From: WRDF01 sp031552235
GTDB lineage: Bacteria; Bacteroidota; Bacteroidia; Bacteroidales; Rikenellaceae
Direction: 5' to 3'
DNA length: 64,000 nt
NCBI GenBank assembly: GCA_031552235.1
Contig: JAVBMR010000008.1
Span: 1 to 64,000 of the forward strand
Shown here: positions 31,629 through 40,722 of the stretch, piece after piece
How positions within the stretch are numbered: the first letter of the stretch is position 1
Layout of the letters: each line of letters begins with the position of its first letter
Translations under genes and position numbers: made by a program
The notes under the pieces: generated by a model
What the model was told of the DNA's origin: nothing
The model's database searches: none
The model's input: only the letters and a program-made list of their open reading frames with translations

Positions 31629-34600
31629 ATGACCAATTTCAAGAAATTAAACCTCATTACAGGGTGGGCGGCTTTCGCGGTGGCCGCGATCGCCTATGTA
31701 ATGACAATGGAACCCACAGCCAGCATGTGGGACTGTGCCGAATTCATCGCGACCTCGTATAAACTCGAAGTCGGACACCCTCCCGGGGCGCCGCTTTTCA
31801 TGATGATCGCACGGTTCTTCACGATGTTTGCCCCGTCGCCCGACAAGGCGGCGTGGATGGTGAACCTCATGTCGTCGCTTTGCGGGGCGTTCACGGTGCT
31901 GTTCCTGTTCTGGAGCATCACACACCTCGCCCGCAAGATCTACCGGAAGGACGGCGGCGAAATGACAAAGGGCCAGACATGGACGGTACTCGGGGCAGGC
32001 CTCATAGGGGCGCTGGCCTACTGTTTCACCGACACGCAGTGGTTCTCGGCGGTCGAGGGAGAGGTGTACTCCATGTCGTCGATGTTCACGGCGATGGTCT
32101 TCTGGGCCATGCTGCAATGGGAGAACGTCGCCGACCAGCCGCACTCCAACCGCTGGCTGATATTCATCGCCTACCTTATGGGGCTTTCGATAGGCATCCA
32201 TATCCTCAACCTGCTGACGATACCGGCCCTCGTTTTCGTCTATTATTTCCGCAAATATCCGCAGGTCACCGCCAAAGGCGTCATTGGGGCAACGCTCGTT
32301 TCCGGCGCTATTCTTATAGCGATAAACTCTATCATAATTCCGTTATCGGTATCCATCGGGGCTTTCTTCGACCGCTGGTTCGTAAACGGGATGGGCCTGC
32401 CGGTAAACTCGGGCCTCGCGTTCTTCGCCGTAGCCCTGTTCGCGCTCTGCGCCTGGGGTATATACTATACCCACAAAAAAGGCCGTTCGGTGGCTAATAT
32501 GTTGATACTGTGCACTACAGTCATCTTGATCGGGTACAGCTCATACGCTTCGGTGGTTATCCGCGCTGCGGCCAATCCGCCCATGAACAGCAACAACCCC
32601 AGCAATGCCTACGGCCTGAAGCGCCTGCTCGGCCGCGACCAGTATGGCAGCAAGCCGCTGCTTTACGGCGAGTATTACACCTCGCCCCCCGAAGAGGCGA
32701 AGACCAAAAAGACATACTACCTGAACGATGCCGGCGACAGCTATAAAGAGGCTGAGATCATTACCGCGTATAAGTATCCGGACGAGTATAAATACTTCTT
32801 CCCGAGGCTCTGGTCCACGGCGCACGAGAAGGATTACAAAAACTGGGTCGATATACAGGGCCGCAAGGAAATGATCGACGGGAAACCGGTGGCGGTCCCG
32901 ACTTTCGGGGAGAACATGGCATTCTTCTTCAACTATCAGATGAATTTCATGTACTGGCGCTATTTCCTGTGGAATTTCGTGGGACGCCAGAACGACATGC
33001 ATTCGACGGGAGGCATAACCGAGGGGAACTGGCTGTCGGGCATAGGCTTCATAGATAAAATGTACCTCGGGCCGCAGGACGACCTGCCCTCGGAAATGGC
33101 CAACAACAAGGGGCACAACACATATTTCTTCCTGCCGTTCCTGTTGGGCGTCATAGGCATGGTATTCCAGCTTTTGCGCGATAAACGCGGCTTCACGCTT
33201 GTCATGTGGATGTTCGTGATGATGGGTATAGCGCTTGTCGTGTACTTCAATACCACGCCTGGAGAGCCGCGCGAGAGGGATTACGTATATGCCGGATCGT
33301 TCTATGCGTTCTGTATCTGGCTCGGGTTCGGGGTGCTGTGGCTGCGCGACCTCGTCATGAAACTGACCAGGAAAGACAACGTGGCCACGGCGGCCATAGC
33401 TACTGCCGTGTGCGCTGTCGTGCCGGGAATACTCGTGGCCCAGAACTGGGACGACCACGACCGCTCGCACCGCTATACGGCGCGCGACGTGGGCAACAAT
33501 TACCTCGAAGCCACGCTGCCCAACTCCGTCCTGATATGCTCGGGCGACAACGATACTTTCCCGCTATGGTACAACCAGGAGGTGGAAGGGGTGCGCACCG
33601 ACGTGAAGGTAATGAATATTAGCTACCTCGGTGCCGACTGGTATGTCGACCAGATGAAAATCAAGTCGAATGAGGCCGCTGCGCTTCCGATCTCGCTTCC
33701 GCGCAGCAAGTATGTGAACAATACAAATGAAAATATCTATGTCGCCGAACATGTCCCGCAGGCGACCCTGAAAGATGTGATAAATTTCGTCAAGAGCGAT
33801 TCGCGCGAAACCCAGATCGAACTTTATGACGGCACTTTCCGTGATTATATCCCCACTAAGAGAATGCTGCTGCCTGTCAACAAGGCGAATGCCATAGCGA
33901 GCGGCATCGTCAGGCCCGAGGACGCGCACCTTATGGTGGATACTGTCGTCATTACGCTCAAGAAAGACGTGCTTATGCGCAACGACCTCATATTCCTCGA
34001 CCTGCTGGCGAATTTCGACTGGAAGCGCCCGATATTCTTCACGCAGGCGTATATGCTTCAGGACTACGGATTGCTGGATTATCTCCAGTTCGACGGGTCG
34101 TCATACCGCCTCGTGCCTATCGTCACATCCAACGACTCGGATATCGGCCGCGTCGATACGCAGTACCTCTACCCGAGGCTTATGGAGGACTACCGCTGGT
34201 CGAACCTCAAAGACCCGCGCGTTTACAGCGACTACTACACACGCTACACGATGCGCTCCACCCGTTCCCGCGAGGCGTTCGCGAGGCTGGCCGAAGGCCT
34301 GCTTGCCGAAGGTGACACCACACGCGCGGTAATGGCGCTGGACAGAGGGTTGGAGATGCTCCCGTCATCGCAGTTGGGATATACTTTCTACAATACCGCA
34401 CCGCTGGTCGAGAACTATTACAAGGCCGGCGCGTTCGAAAAAGGGAATGCACTGCTCGAAGAATTTGCCGGCGTATGCGAGGAGTACATAACCTATTATA
34501 TGCGTTTCCCGAGCCTGCACCCCAACCAGAAAAGAGGGTTATTCCAAGGGCCAACGCAGGACATGGTAATGTCGGAAATGGAGCAGAAATTCACATGGCT

Positions 34601-34691
34601 GCACGCATTGTTCCTGATGGCCGAAGCCTATGGGCAGGAAAAACAGGCCAAGGCGATAGACGATTACTTCGCTTCGATAGGCGTAAAATAA
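31629..34691 (+). CDS. DUF2723 multi-spanning membrane protein (GT-C glycosyltransferase-like)
   Basis: A 1020-residue protein whose first half is a bundle of membrane helices in the style of GT-C glycosyltransferases (protein O-mannosyltransferase-like). The DUF2723 signature is TMEPTASMWDCAEFIATSYKLEVGHPPGAP, with the acidic WDCAEF in the first extracellular loop where GT-C enzymes keep the catalytic Asp/Glu. The soluble C-terminal part ends in TPR-like helices (AFARLAEGLLAEGDTTRAVM). The human family member TMEM260 is an O-mannosyltransferase, so protein O-glycosylation is a reasonable inference here, not shown. It is transcribed alone. Confidence 0.85.
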   Translation: MTNFKKLNLITGWAAFAVAAIAYVMTMEPTASMWDCAEFIATSYKLEVGHPPGAPLFMMIARFFTMFAPSPDKAAWMVNLMSSLCGAFTVLFLFWSITHLARKIYRKDGGEMTKGQTWTVLGAGLIGALAYCFTDTQWFSAVEGEVYSMSSMFTAMVFWAMLQWENVADQPHSNRWLIFIAYLMGLSIGIHILNLLTIPALVFVYYFRKYPQVTAKGVIGATLVSGAILIAINSIIIPLSVSIGAFFDRWFVNGMGLPVNSGLAFFAVALFALCAWGIYYTHKKGRSVANMLILCTTVILIGYSSYASVVIRAAANPPMNSNNPSNAYGLKRLLGRDQYGSKPLLYGEYYTSPPEEAKTKKTYYLNDAGDSYKEAEIITAYKYPDEYKYFFPRLWSTAHEKDYKNWVDIQGRKEMIDGKPVAVPTFGENMAFFFNYQMNFMYWRYFLWNFVGRQNDMHSTGGITEGNWLSGIGFIDKMYLGPQDDLPSEMANNKGHNTYFFLPFLLGVIGMVFQLLRDKRGFTLVMWMFVMMGIALVVYFNTTPGEPRERDYVYAGSFYAFCIWLGFGVLWLRDLVMKLTRKDNVATAAIATAVCAVVPGILVAQNWDDHDRSHRYTARDVGNNYLEATLPNSVLICSGDNDTFPLWYNQEVEGVRTDVKVMNISYLGADWYVDQMKIKSNEAAALPISLPRSKYVNNTNENIYVAEHVPQATLKDVINFVKSDSRETQIELYDGTFRDYIPTKRMLLPVNKANAIASGIVRPEDAHLMVDTVVITLKKDVLMRNDLIFLDLLANFDWKRPIFFTQAYMLQDYGLLDYLQFDGSSYRLVPIVTSNDSDIGRVDTQYLYPRLMEDYRWSNLKDPRVYSDYYTRYTMRSTRSREAFARLAEGLLAEGDTTRAVMALDRGLEMLPSSQLGYTFYNTAPLVENYYKAGAFEKGNALLEEFAGVCEEYITYYMRFPSLHPNQKRGLFQGPTQDMVMSEMEQKFTWLHALFLMAEAYGQEKQAKAIDDYFASIGVK

Positions 34692-34697
34692 GCGATA

Positions 34698-34729
34698 ACG
34701 CCGGAGCGCCCCGAAAAGCGCTCCGGCGT
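34698..34729. terminator. Strong hairpin between DUF2723 gene and rnhB
   Basis: ACGCCGGAGCG (34698-34708) pairs with CGCTCCGGCGT (34719-34729). No T run follows, so it may attenuate rather than fully terminate. rnhB starts 13 bases later. Confidence 0.55.
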
Positions 34730-34742
34730 AACTTCGAGCCGT

Positions 34743-35339
34743 ATGCTGGATATTTCGTTTCAGGATGAATTGACCGAGGCCGGGTGCGACGAGGCCGGGC
34801 GGGGTTGTCTGGCCGGGCCTGTGTTCGCTGCCGCGGTCATCCTTCCGGCGGGGTTTTACCATCCCTTGCTGAACGACTCCAAGCAGATGAGCGAAAAGAA
34901 CAGGGACGTGCTGCGGCCGATAATAGAAGAGCAGGCCGTGGCTTGGGCCGTAGCGAGCGTGCCGCCCGAACGGATAGACCTTGTGAATATACTCAACGCA
35001 TCGTTCGAAGCTATGTGTGCGGCTGTAGAGGCGCTTACCGTGCTGCCGCAGATGCTGCTGATCGATGGCAACAGGTTCCGAACCACGCTGGATATACCTT
35101 ATAAGTGCATCGTGGGCGGCGACGGGAAATACGCCAACATTGCGGCGGCATCGGTACTTGCGAAGACACACCGTGACGAATACATGCACCGCATGGCGGA
35201 AGAGTACCCCCGTTACGGCTGGGACAGGAACAAGGGCTACCCGACCCGTGAGCACAGGCTTGCGATAGCGGCCCACGGGATGACGCCCGAACACAGGCGC
35301 AGTTTTAACCACGCGATAGACCAACTGCGGCTTTTTTAG
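34743..35339 (+). CDS. rnhB: Ribonuclease HII
   Basis: RNase HII cuts RNA in RNA-DNA hybrids and removes misincorporated ribonucleotides. The 198-residue protein has the active-site motif AGCDEAGRGCLAGPV (Asp16, Glu17), the metal-binding LIDGNRF, and the ASVLAKTHRDEYM motif with the downstream acidic ligand. GYPTREHRLAIAAHGMTPEHRRSF ends the catalytic domain. The start is ATG 34743. The dCMP deaminase gene follows 30 bases later on the same strand. Confidence 0.95.
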   Translation: MLDISFQDELTEAGCDEAGRGCLAGPVFAAAVILPAGFYHPLLNDSKQMSEKNRDVLRPIIEEQAVAWAVASVPPERIDLVNILNASFEAMCAAVEALTVLPQMLLIDGNRFRTTLDIPYKCIVGGDGKYANIAAASVLAKTHRDEYMHRMAEEYPRYGWDRNKGYPTREHRLAIAAHGMTPEHRRSFNHAIDQLRLF

Positions 35340-35369
35340 TAGGACGCTACGGCAAAAACATACATCTTT

Positions 35370-35810
35370 ATGGGTTACAAGGAAGAAAAACAACGCCAGT
35401 TAGACATACGCTACATACGCATGGCCCGCATCTGGAGCGAGAACTCCTATTGCGTGCGCAGGCAGGTCGGCGCGCTGATAGTGAAGGACAAGATGATAAT
35501 CTCGGACGGGTTCAACGGCACTCCTTCCGGGTTCGAGAACGTCTGCGAGGACGACATGGGCAAGACTAAGCCCTATGTCCTGCACGCTGAGGCGAACGCC
35601 ATTACGAAAGTGGCCAAGAGCGCCAACAGCAGCGAGGGGGCCACGCTCTATGTGACGGCCTCGCCGTGTATCGAGTGCGCCAAACTTATCATCCAGGCCG
35701 GGATCATACGCATTGTCTACTGCGACGACTACCATTCCGAGGACGGCCTCGAACTACTGCGTAAAGTTGGCATAGAAACGGTCAAGGTGTCGCCGGAAGA
35801 GTGCAGGTAG
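35370..35810 (+). CDS. Deoxycytidylate deaminase (dCMP deaminase)
   Basis: This enzyme makes dUMP from dCMP for thymidylate synthesis. The 146-residue protein has the zinc deaminase motifs LHAEANAI (His72 and catalytic Glu74) and SPCIECAKLI (Cys100, Cys103). It also has the NGTPSGFENVCED segment that marks dCMP deaminases (ComEB type) over cytidine deaminases. It lies downstream of rnhB, probably in one transcript. Confidence 0.93.
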   Translation: MGYKEEKQRQLDIRYIRMARIWSENSYCVRRQVGALIVKDKMIISDGFNGTPSGFENVCEDDMGKTKPYVLHAEANAITKVAKSANSSEGATLYVTASPCIECAKLIIQAGIIRIVYCDDYHSEDGLELLRKVGIETVKVSPEECR

Positions 35811-35877
35811 CGGCCTTGGAGTCAAGGCCCCTGTTACTCCGCATGCCGTAATTTCCGCCGCTATCATGGGAGGCCTT

Positions 35878-36873
35878 TTAGCCCTCCCGCAATACCGCGT
35901 CTATTTCGGCCAGTTGCCCTGTCGGGAAGCCGGTGTTTTCGAGGGCTGCGAGGTTGCTCGTGAGCTGTTCGACCGAGCTGGCGCCAACGAGTACGCTCGT
36001 CACCCTTTCGTCTTTCAGAAGCCATGACAGCGCCATCTGCGCCAGCGACTGTCCGCGCGATTCTGCGATTTCATTAAGCACTCCGATCTGCCGGAGTTTC
36101 CCCTCCGTTATCTGCTCTTTCTTCAGAAATATACCGCGTGCCGCGCGGGAATCTGACGGTATGCCGCCCAGATACCTGTCCGTAAGCATCCCCTGCGCAA
36201 GGGGCGAAAATGCTATCAGCCCTACGTTTTCCCGTTCGAGCGTGTCGAGCAACCCCTCTTCCGGCGTGCGCTGGAACATGGAATACTTGGCCTGGTGGAT
36301 AAGGCACGGAGTTCCGTTCCGCTTGAGGATCTCTATGGCGCGGCGCGACTGCTCCGGGTTGTAGTTCGAGATGCCGGCGTACAGCGCCTTGCCCTGCCTG
36401 ACGATGTCGGACAGCGCTCCCATGGTTTCTTCTATCGGAGTGTTGGGATCGGGACGGTGCGAATAGAATATGTCCACATAGTCGAGGCCCATGCGCCCCA
36501 GACTCTGGTCGAGGCTGGCTATCATGTATTTGCGGCTTCCCCAATCGCCGTATGGCCCAGGCCACATGGTGTAGCCGGCTTTGGTCGATATTACGAGTTC
36601 GTCGCGGTAGGCCCCCAGTCCGCCACGCAGGATACGGCCGAAATTCTCCTCGGCGCTCCCCGGTTCGGGGCCGTAGTTGTTGGCAAGGTCGAAGTGGGTT
36701 ATGCCGTTGTCGAACGCGGCGAAAGCTATCCTGCTGTAATTTTCGTATCGGTCAACGCTGCCGAAATTGTGCCACAGCCCCAGCGATATGGCGGGCAGCG
36801 TCAGGCCGCTTGCGCCGCAGCGGCGGTAGGCCATAGATCCGTATCTGGAGGGGGATGCCGTGTAGTTTTCCAT
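35878..36873 (-). CDS. Aldo/keto reductase (YghZ-like)
   Basis: An NADPH-dependent reductase of 331 residues with a TIM-barrel fold. The catalytic tetrad is visible as Asp and Tyr in HFDLANNYGP, Lys in STKAGY and His in FYSHRPD. GKALYAGISNYNPEQ and the C-terminal ALSWLLKDERVTSVLVGASS (cofactor binding) match the YghZ/Kv-beta-like branch, whose best-known substrate is L-glyceraldehyde 3-phosphate. The substrate here is not proven. The start is ATG 36873 (MENYTASPSRYG); the longer frame overlaps ybeY. It begins 4 bases after the ybeY stop. Confidence 0.9.
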   Translation of the reverse strand: MENYTASPSRYGSMAYRRCGASGLTLPAISLGLWHNFGSVDRYENYSRIAFAAFDNGITHFDLANNYGPEPGSAEENFGRILRGGLGAYRDELVISTKAGYTMWPGPYGDWGSRKYMIASLDQSLGRMGLDYVDIFYSHRPDPNTPIEETMGALSDIVRQGKALYAGISNYNPEQSRRAIEILKRNGTPCLIHQAKYSMFQRTPEEGLLDTLERENVGLIAFSPLAQGMLTDRYLGGIPSDSRAARGIFLKKEQITEGKLRQIGVLNEIAESRGQSLAQMALSWLLKDERVTSVLVGASSVEQLTSNLAALENTGFPTGQLAEIDAVLREG

Positions 36874-36877
36874 GGCG

Positions 36878-37297
36878 TCAGTATTTGGCGAGGTAATAAT
36901 CTTCTTTTGCACGCATCCGCTTTGCCTCGGCGGCGGTTTTGTCCTTGTAGCCGCAGAGGTGCAGGACGCCGTGTATGAGTACCCTAAGCATCTCTTCGCG
37001 TGCCGTGGCGCCGTATTGGGCGGCATTCGACGCCACCGTAACCGGGTCTATGAAGATGTCGCCAGCGACCGCTTTGTCATCCATGTCGGAATAATCGAAC
37101 GTTATCACGTCCGTGTTGTAATCGTGCCCGAGGTATTGGCGGTTGATGCCGATGTGGTGTTCCGGCGAGCAGAAGACGTATGTGATATTTCCTGCCTCGA
37201 AGCCTTCTTCCTCTATGGCCGCGAGTATCCATGAGCGTACACGGCGCTTTTCGCCGAGCCGGTAGCTGCTGTATTCGTTGTAGAATCGTAGGGCCAT
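36878..37297 (-). CDS. ybeY: Endoribonuclease YbeY (16S rRNA maturation)
   Basis: YbeY is a zinc-dependent RNase for 16S rRNA 3'-end processing and ribosome quality control. The 139-residue protein contains NTDVITFDYSD and the metal motif LIHGVLHLCGYKDK. The first two histidines are present, but the third ligand of the usual HxxxHxxGxxH is not; the motif reads GYKDK. I believe this variant is shared by many Bacteroidota. It is the first gene of a two-gene operon with the aldo/keto reductase. Confidence 0.9.
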   Translation of the reverse strand: MALRFYNEYSSYRLGEKRRVRSWILAAIEEEGFEAGNITYVFCSPEHHIGINRQYLGHDYNTDVITFDYSDMDDKAVAGDIFIDPVTVASNAAQYGATAREEMLRVLIHGVLHLCGYKDKTAAEAKRMRAKEDYYLAKY

Positions 37298-37775
37298 GGT
37301 TATGATCGTTTAATCTTTACGGGTTAATTCCCCGCGGCTTACGGTGCTTGATAAATTCACATCCTGCGGCTGCGGGGGCGACGCTTTCAGCGTCGGGCCG
37401 CGGAATGTGGCGACTGCACAAGGCAGTCGCAGTCTTTACAATACTACGTAGCAAGCTACGTGGTTTATGCTATCCGCAAGAATACCCCCCCTATATGGCA
37501 AGAGGAACCAGCTATATGGCGCGCGCGTGGAGCGCGGCCTTAAGGGCAGTGTGTCGGGAGGCTTGCCGCAGGCAAACTCTGCAGCCTGCCGTCGCCCCAT
37601 GCGGCGGGCTGCAGAACTCGCCGAAGGCTCGTTCACGCCCACCGCCGACTGCACCGTAGGGGTAATATTGCGGATAAACACTTTTTTAACGTGGGGTCGG
37701 GATAAGGAATTTGCAATATTGTCTGTATATCAAATTTTTGTGCTTTTATTTCTTATTTAATCATCCCCACCCGGC
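37298..37775. repeat. GC-rich hairpin array, copy at 37.4 kb, with AT-rich tail
   Basis: The 478-base gap between ybeY and envC contains successive small hairpins: CGACGCT/AGCGTCG (37379-37395), GCGACTGC/GCAGTCGC (37410-37430), ACGTAGC/GCTACGT (37446-37461) and a 32-base palindrome (37581-37612). The last is the inverted counterpart of 9164-9195. The last 90 bases (37680-37775) are AT-rich with nothing recognisable. Frames here give only short low-complexity Arg/Ala products, so no gene is called. Confidence 0.7.
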
Positions 37776-38966
37776 TTACCTGCTGAGCCATGCCTCGGGG
37801 TTCAACGCGGTGGGGTTTCCGGTCTTGTTTTCGCGCCATATCTCGAAGTGGAGGTAGTGGCTGTCGGGGTCGTCCCCGGCGGGGAGCGTGCCGAGTTTCT
37901 GGTTGAGGACGACTTTGTCGCCGGTCTTGACGCTCACCGAAACGAGGTTGAGGTATACCGTCATGTAGTTCCCGTGGCGCACTATTATGCCGTTGTTCAC
38001 GCCCGGGGCGGGGAAAACCGTGACGACCGTTCCCTCGAAAACGCAGTCTACCTGACGGCCGGGGGATGCCGCAATATTGATCCCCTTGTTCACGCTGCCC
38101 GCGGGAGAGGCCCCGAAATGCTCTATTATCACGCCCTTCTTGGCCGGATAGGGGAGTTTGCCCTGGTTCTGGTCGAACCTGCCCGTGAGGTTCGTGATGT
38201 ACTCCTGCTGTTCGGTCGACAGCACCTCGCCGCGTGCTTTGCGTGCCTGTTCGGCCACAAGGTCGGCTATTTTTTTCTGGGCGGCGGCAATCTGTTTTTC
38301 CTTGGCTTTTTTTTCGGTCGAGAGTTTGCTCTCTTTCTTTTTAAGCTCGTCGGCAGCCACGCGGTGTTCGTTCTCGGTCTTTTTGAGCGAGGCTATTTCG
38401 GTATTGCGGGTTTGTTTGGTTTTGTCGAGTTCGGCCAGTTCGCTGTCGAGCGCGGATTTCACTACCCCGAGGCTGTCCGTTACGCTTCTGATTTCGACAG
38501 CTTTGTTCTCCCGATGCTGGTTGTACAGCCGCATGAAATAGACACGCCTGGTGGCGTCGTTGAAGTCGTCGGCGGCGAAGAGGAACAACAGGAAGTTGTT
38601 TAGTTTGTAGTTGTTGTAAGCGGCCCTGACCATGCTGGCATATTCCGTCCCGAGTTTCTTTCGGTCGACTTCGAGGCGCCTTGTGGTGGCGTTGATTACT
38701 TCGATCCTGCGGTTGCGTTCGGCGATCTGCCCGTCCAGCGACGACACTATCTGGCGGCTGTTGCTTATCCGGGTGAGGGTCATTTTGAGGTCGCTCTCGG
38801 TAACTGCGCGCTCTTTGCGGGTGGTCCTGATGTATTCGTCTATGATGCGGTTCTCTTCCTGATATTTCTGCATGATCTCTCGCCATTGCTCTATGGTCTG
38901 CCCGGCGGCCGGGCAGGCGAAAAGCGTCAGTAAAACAGGGAGGATGTATCGCAGGGCCGTTCTCAT
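37776..38966 (-). CDS. EnvC-like murein hydrolase activator (degenerate LytM)
   Basis: EnvC proteins stimulate cell-wall amidases at division. The 396-residue protein has a signal peptide (cleavage after ACPAAG), long coiled coils (about 25-120 and 165-245, rich in Lys/Glu) and a C-terminal LytM domain. The catalytic zinc site is not intact: the usual HxxxD is NKGIN, and the middle His of YAHL is replaced in YLNL. Only the last HYLHFE remains. This fits an activator rather than an enzyme. ATG 38966 overlaps the stop of the TPR gene by 4 bases (ATGA), so translation is coupled. Confidence 0.87.
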   Translation of the reverse strand: MRTALRYILPVLLTLFACPAAGQTIEQWREIMQKYQEENRIIDEYIRTTRKERAVTESDLKMTLTRISNSRQIVSSLDGQIAERNRRIEVINATTRRLEVDRKKLGTEYASMVRAAYNNYKLNNFLLFLFAADDFNDATRRVYFMRLYNQHRENKAVEIRSVTDSLGVVKSALDSELAELDKTKQTRNTEIASLKKTENEHRVAADELKKKESKLSTEKKAKEKQIAAAQKKIADLVAEQARKARGEVLSTEQQEYITNLTGRFDQNQGKLPYPAKKGVIIEHFGASPAGSVNKGINIAASPGRQVDCVFEGTVVTVFPAPGVNNGIIVRHGNYMTVYLNLVSVSVKTGDKVVLNQKLGTLPAGDDPDSHYLHFEIWRENKTGNPTALNPEAWLSR

Positions 38967-40708
38967 TTCTTCTCCAGCTTTTTGAGGCGTTCTTCTATTT
39001 TGTCTTTGTCGTATCCCGCTTCGAGGGCTTTGCGCCAGTATATGGGGGCGAGGAAATCGTCGCCAAGGGCGTGCAGTACGTCGCCGTAGTGCAGGAGTAT
39101 CTCGTCGCTGCCGGTAGCGTCGAGCGACATGGCCCGCAGTATCTGCTCCTTCGCCTCGGCGTACCGCCCCAGTTTGAACAGTATCCACCCGTATGTGTCG
39201 ATATAAGTTGCGTTGCCGGGATCCGACTCCATGACCTTTTTCGACATTTCCAGCGCCCTCGCGAGGTCTTTGCCCTGTTCGCTGAGGAAATAGGAGTAGT
39301 TGTTCAGCACCATTATGTTGTCGGGCCAGAGGCGCAGCGCCTTTTCGTAGGAGGCGACGCTTTTGCGGGTTTCCCCTGCATACTGGAGGACGTCGCCCAT
39401 CATTCCGTGGATGACCGACCTGGCAGAGTCGGTCTGCACCAGCGTCAGTGCTTTCTTGTATGACGCGACGGCCTCTTTGCTGTTTTTCATGTAGTGGGCC
39501 AGCTGCGACCCCTGCCTTATGTAGAGTTCCGGGTCGCGGGGGAAATGCTCCTGCGCCATCCGGGTGTATTTGGCGACGGAGTCCGCCCGGTTGAGGTAGG
39601 CCTCCATGTCGAGGATCATGTTGAACACCCTGATATCGGGCATGGAGTCGCTCAGGTTGCGTTTGTAGAAATCCAGCGCGGTTTCCAGGTTGCCCGAGTT
39701 TATCTTGTTCTGGGCGTATATGCGCATTATTTCGAAATCGCCGGGATATTTCATCGCCAGCAGGCTGGCCAGCTCGTCCACCCGCGAGAAATTCTCGCGG
39801 TAGAAATTGAGGTTGCCTGTTATTTCCTCGTAGAACCTCACTTTGGCATCGCGTGTGACTTCGTTGTTCATTATCAGCTGCTTGGCTGTGGCGAAGAAGT
39901 TGGGGATGTCGCCCTGCGCCCTGTAGTGTTCGTTGAGGGCGCTGAGTACGTCCACGTTGCCGGGGTCGATGGCCTCCGCCGCTTCGAAGTTCGCCATGGC
40001 CAGCGAATCTTTCTTGGTGGCCGAGTATATCTCGGCCAGGGCCAGGTAGTTGCGGTAGTCGTAGGGGTTGTCGCGGATCATGGCCTCGCTCTCGGCGATG
40101 GCGCGGTCGTACAGGCCGACGCCCATGAGCATCTCGCGCTTGTAGCCTGCCAGCATCTCGGTCTTCCCGATGTAGGTTTCGGCCGAGTCGAGCAGCATTA
40201 TGGCGCGGTAGGGCTGGCGGTTGAACTCGTAGATCATCGCCAGCATGCTGTAATTTTCGGGGTTCTTCGGGTTGCGTTTTACCTCGCGCTCATAGACTTC
40301 CCTCGCTTTTTCAACTTCTTCGTTCATCAGGTATAGCCGCCCGAGCTGGGTGCGGTACCATTGGTTGGTGCTGTCGAGGCGGTTGGCCGCGAGGCTGTAT
40401 CCCAACGCGCGACGGGGGTTTGATTGCCCGATTGCCGACGCGGCGTGGTAGAATGCCGGGGCGTATGACGGGTCGGCGGCGATGGCGGCGTCGAAGAACG
40501 ACATGGCCCTGGCCGTGTCGCCGTATATCTCAGCCTGCTTGATGCCCTCGCTGTACAGGAATCGGACTTTCTGCCGGGCGTCCATCCCGGCCGTGTCGAG
40601 GGGTGCGCTTTGCTGTGACGCTGCCGCGTGGGTTCGCTTACCCGCCGCAAACCCTGCCGCGGCAAGTCCGGCGAACAACAGCGTAAATATGGCCCTGCGC
40701 ATCGTCAT
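38963..40708 (-). CDS. Tetratricopeptide repeat protein, exported
   Basis: The 581-residue protein begins with a signal peptide (MRRAIFTLLFAGLAAAGFAAG) and then consists of TPR-type helix pairs almost to its end (for example NPENYSMLAMIYEFNRQPYR and DNIMVLNNYSYFLSEQGKDL). It should be a periplasmic or outer-membrane-attached scaffold. The position directly before, and overlapping, the EnvC-like gene suggests a joint role in cell-wall or division work. It follows pheS with a 14-base gap, giving a pheS-TPR-envC operon. The function is not known from sequence. Confidence 0.82.
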   Translation of the reverse strand: MTMRRAIFTLLFAGLAAAGFAAGKRTHAAASQQSAPLDTAGMDARQKVRFLYSEGIKQAEIYGDTARAMSFFDAAIAADPSYAPAFYHAASAIGQSNPRRALGYSLAANRLDSTNQWYRTQLGRLYLMNEEVEKAREVYEREVKRNPKNPENYSMLAMIYEFNRQPYRAIMLLDSAETYIGKTEMLAGYKREMLMGVGLYDRAIAESEAMIRDNPYDYRNYLALAEIYSATKKDSLAMANFEAAEAIDPGNVDVLSALNEHYRAQGDIPNFFATAKQLIMNNEVTRDAKVRFYEEITGNLNFYRENFSRVDELASLLAMKYPGDFEIMRIYAQNKINSGNLETALDFYKRNLSDSMPDIRVFNMILDMEAYLNRADSVAKYTRMAQEHFPRDPELYIRQGSQLAHYMKNSKEAVASYKKALTLVQTDSARSVIHGMMGDVLQYAGETRKSVASYEKALRLWPDNIMVLNNYSYFLSEQGKDLARALEMSKKVMESDPGNATYIDTYGWILFKLGRYAEAKEQILRAMSLDATGSDEILLHYGDVLHALGDDFLAPIYWRKALEAGYDKDKIEERLKKLEKK

Positions 40709-40722
40709 ATCGATTTTTGGTT

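Noticed and set aside
36878..37297. YbeY as a broken gene because the third metal His is missing
   Set aside because: The frame and the rest of the family motifs are intact, and the GYKDK variant is, to my knowledge, common in Bacteroidota.
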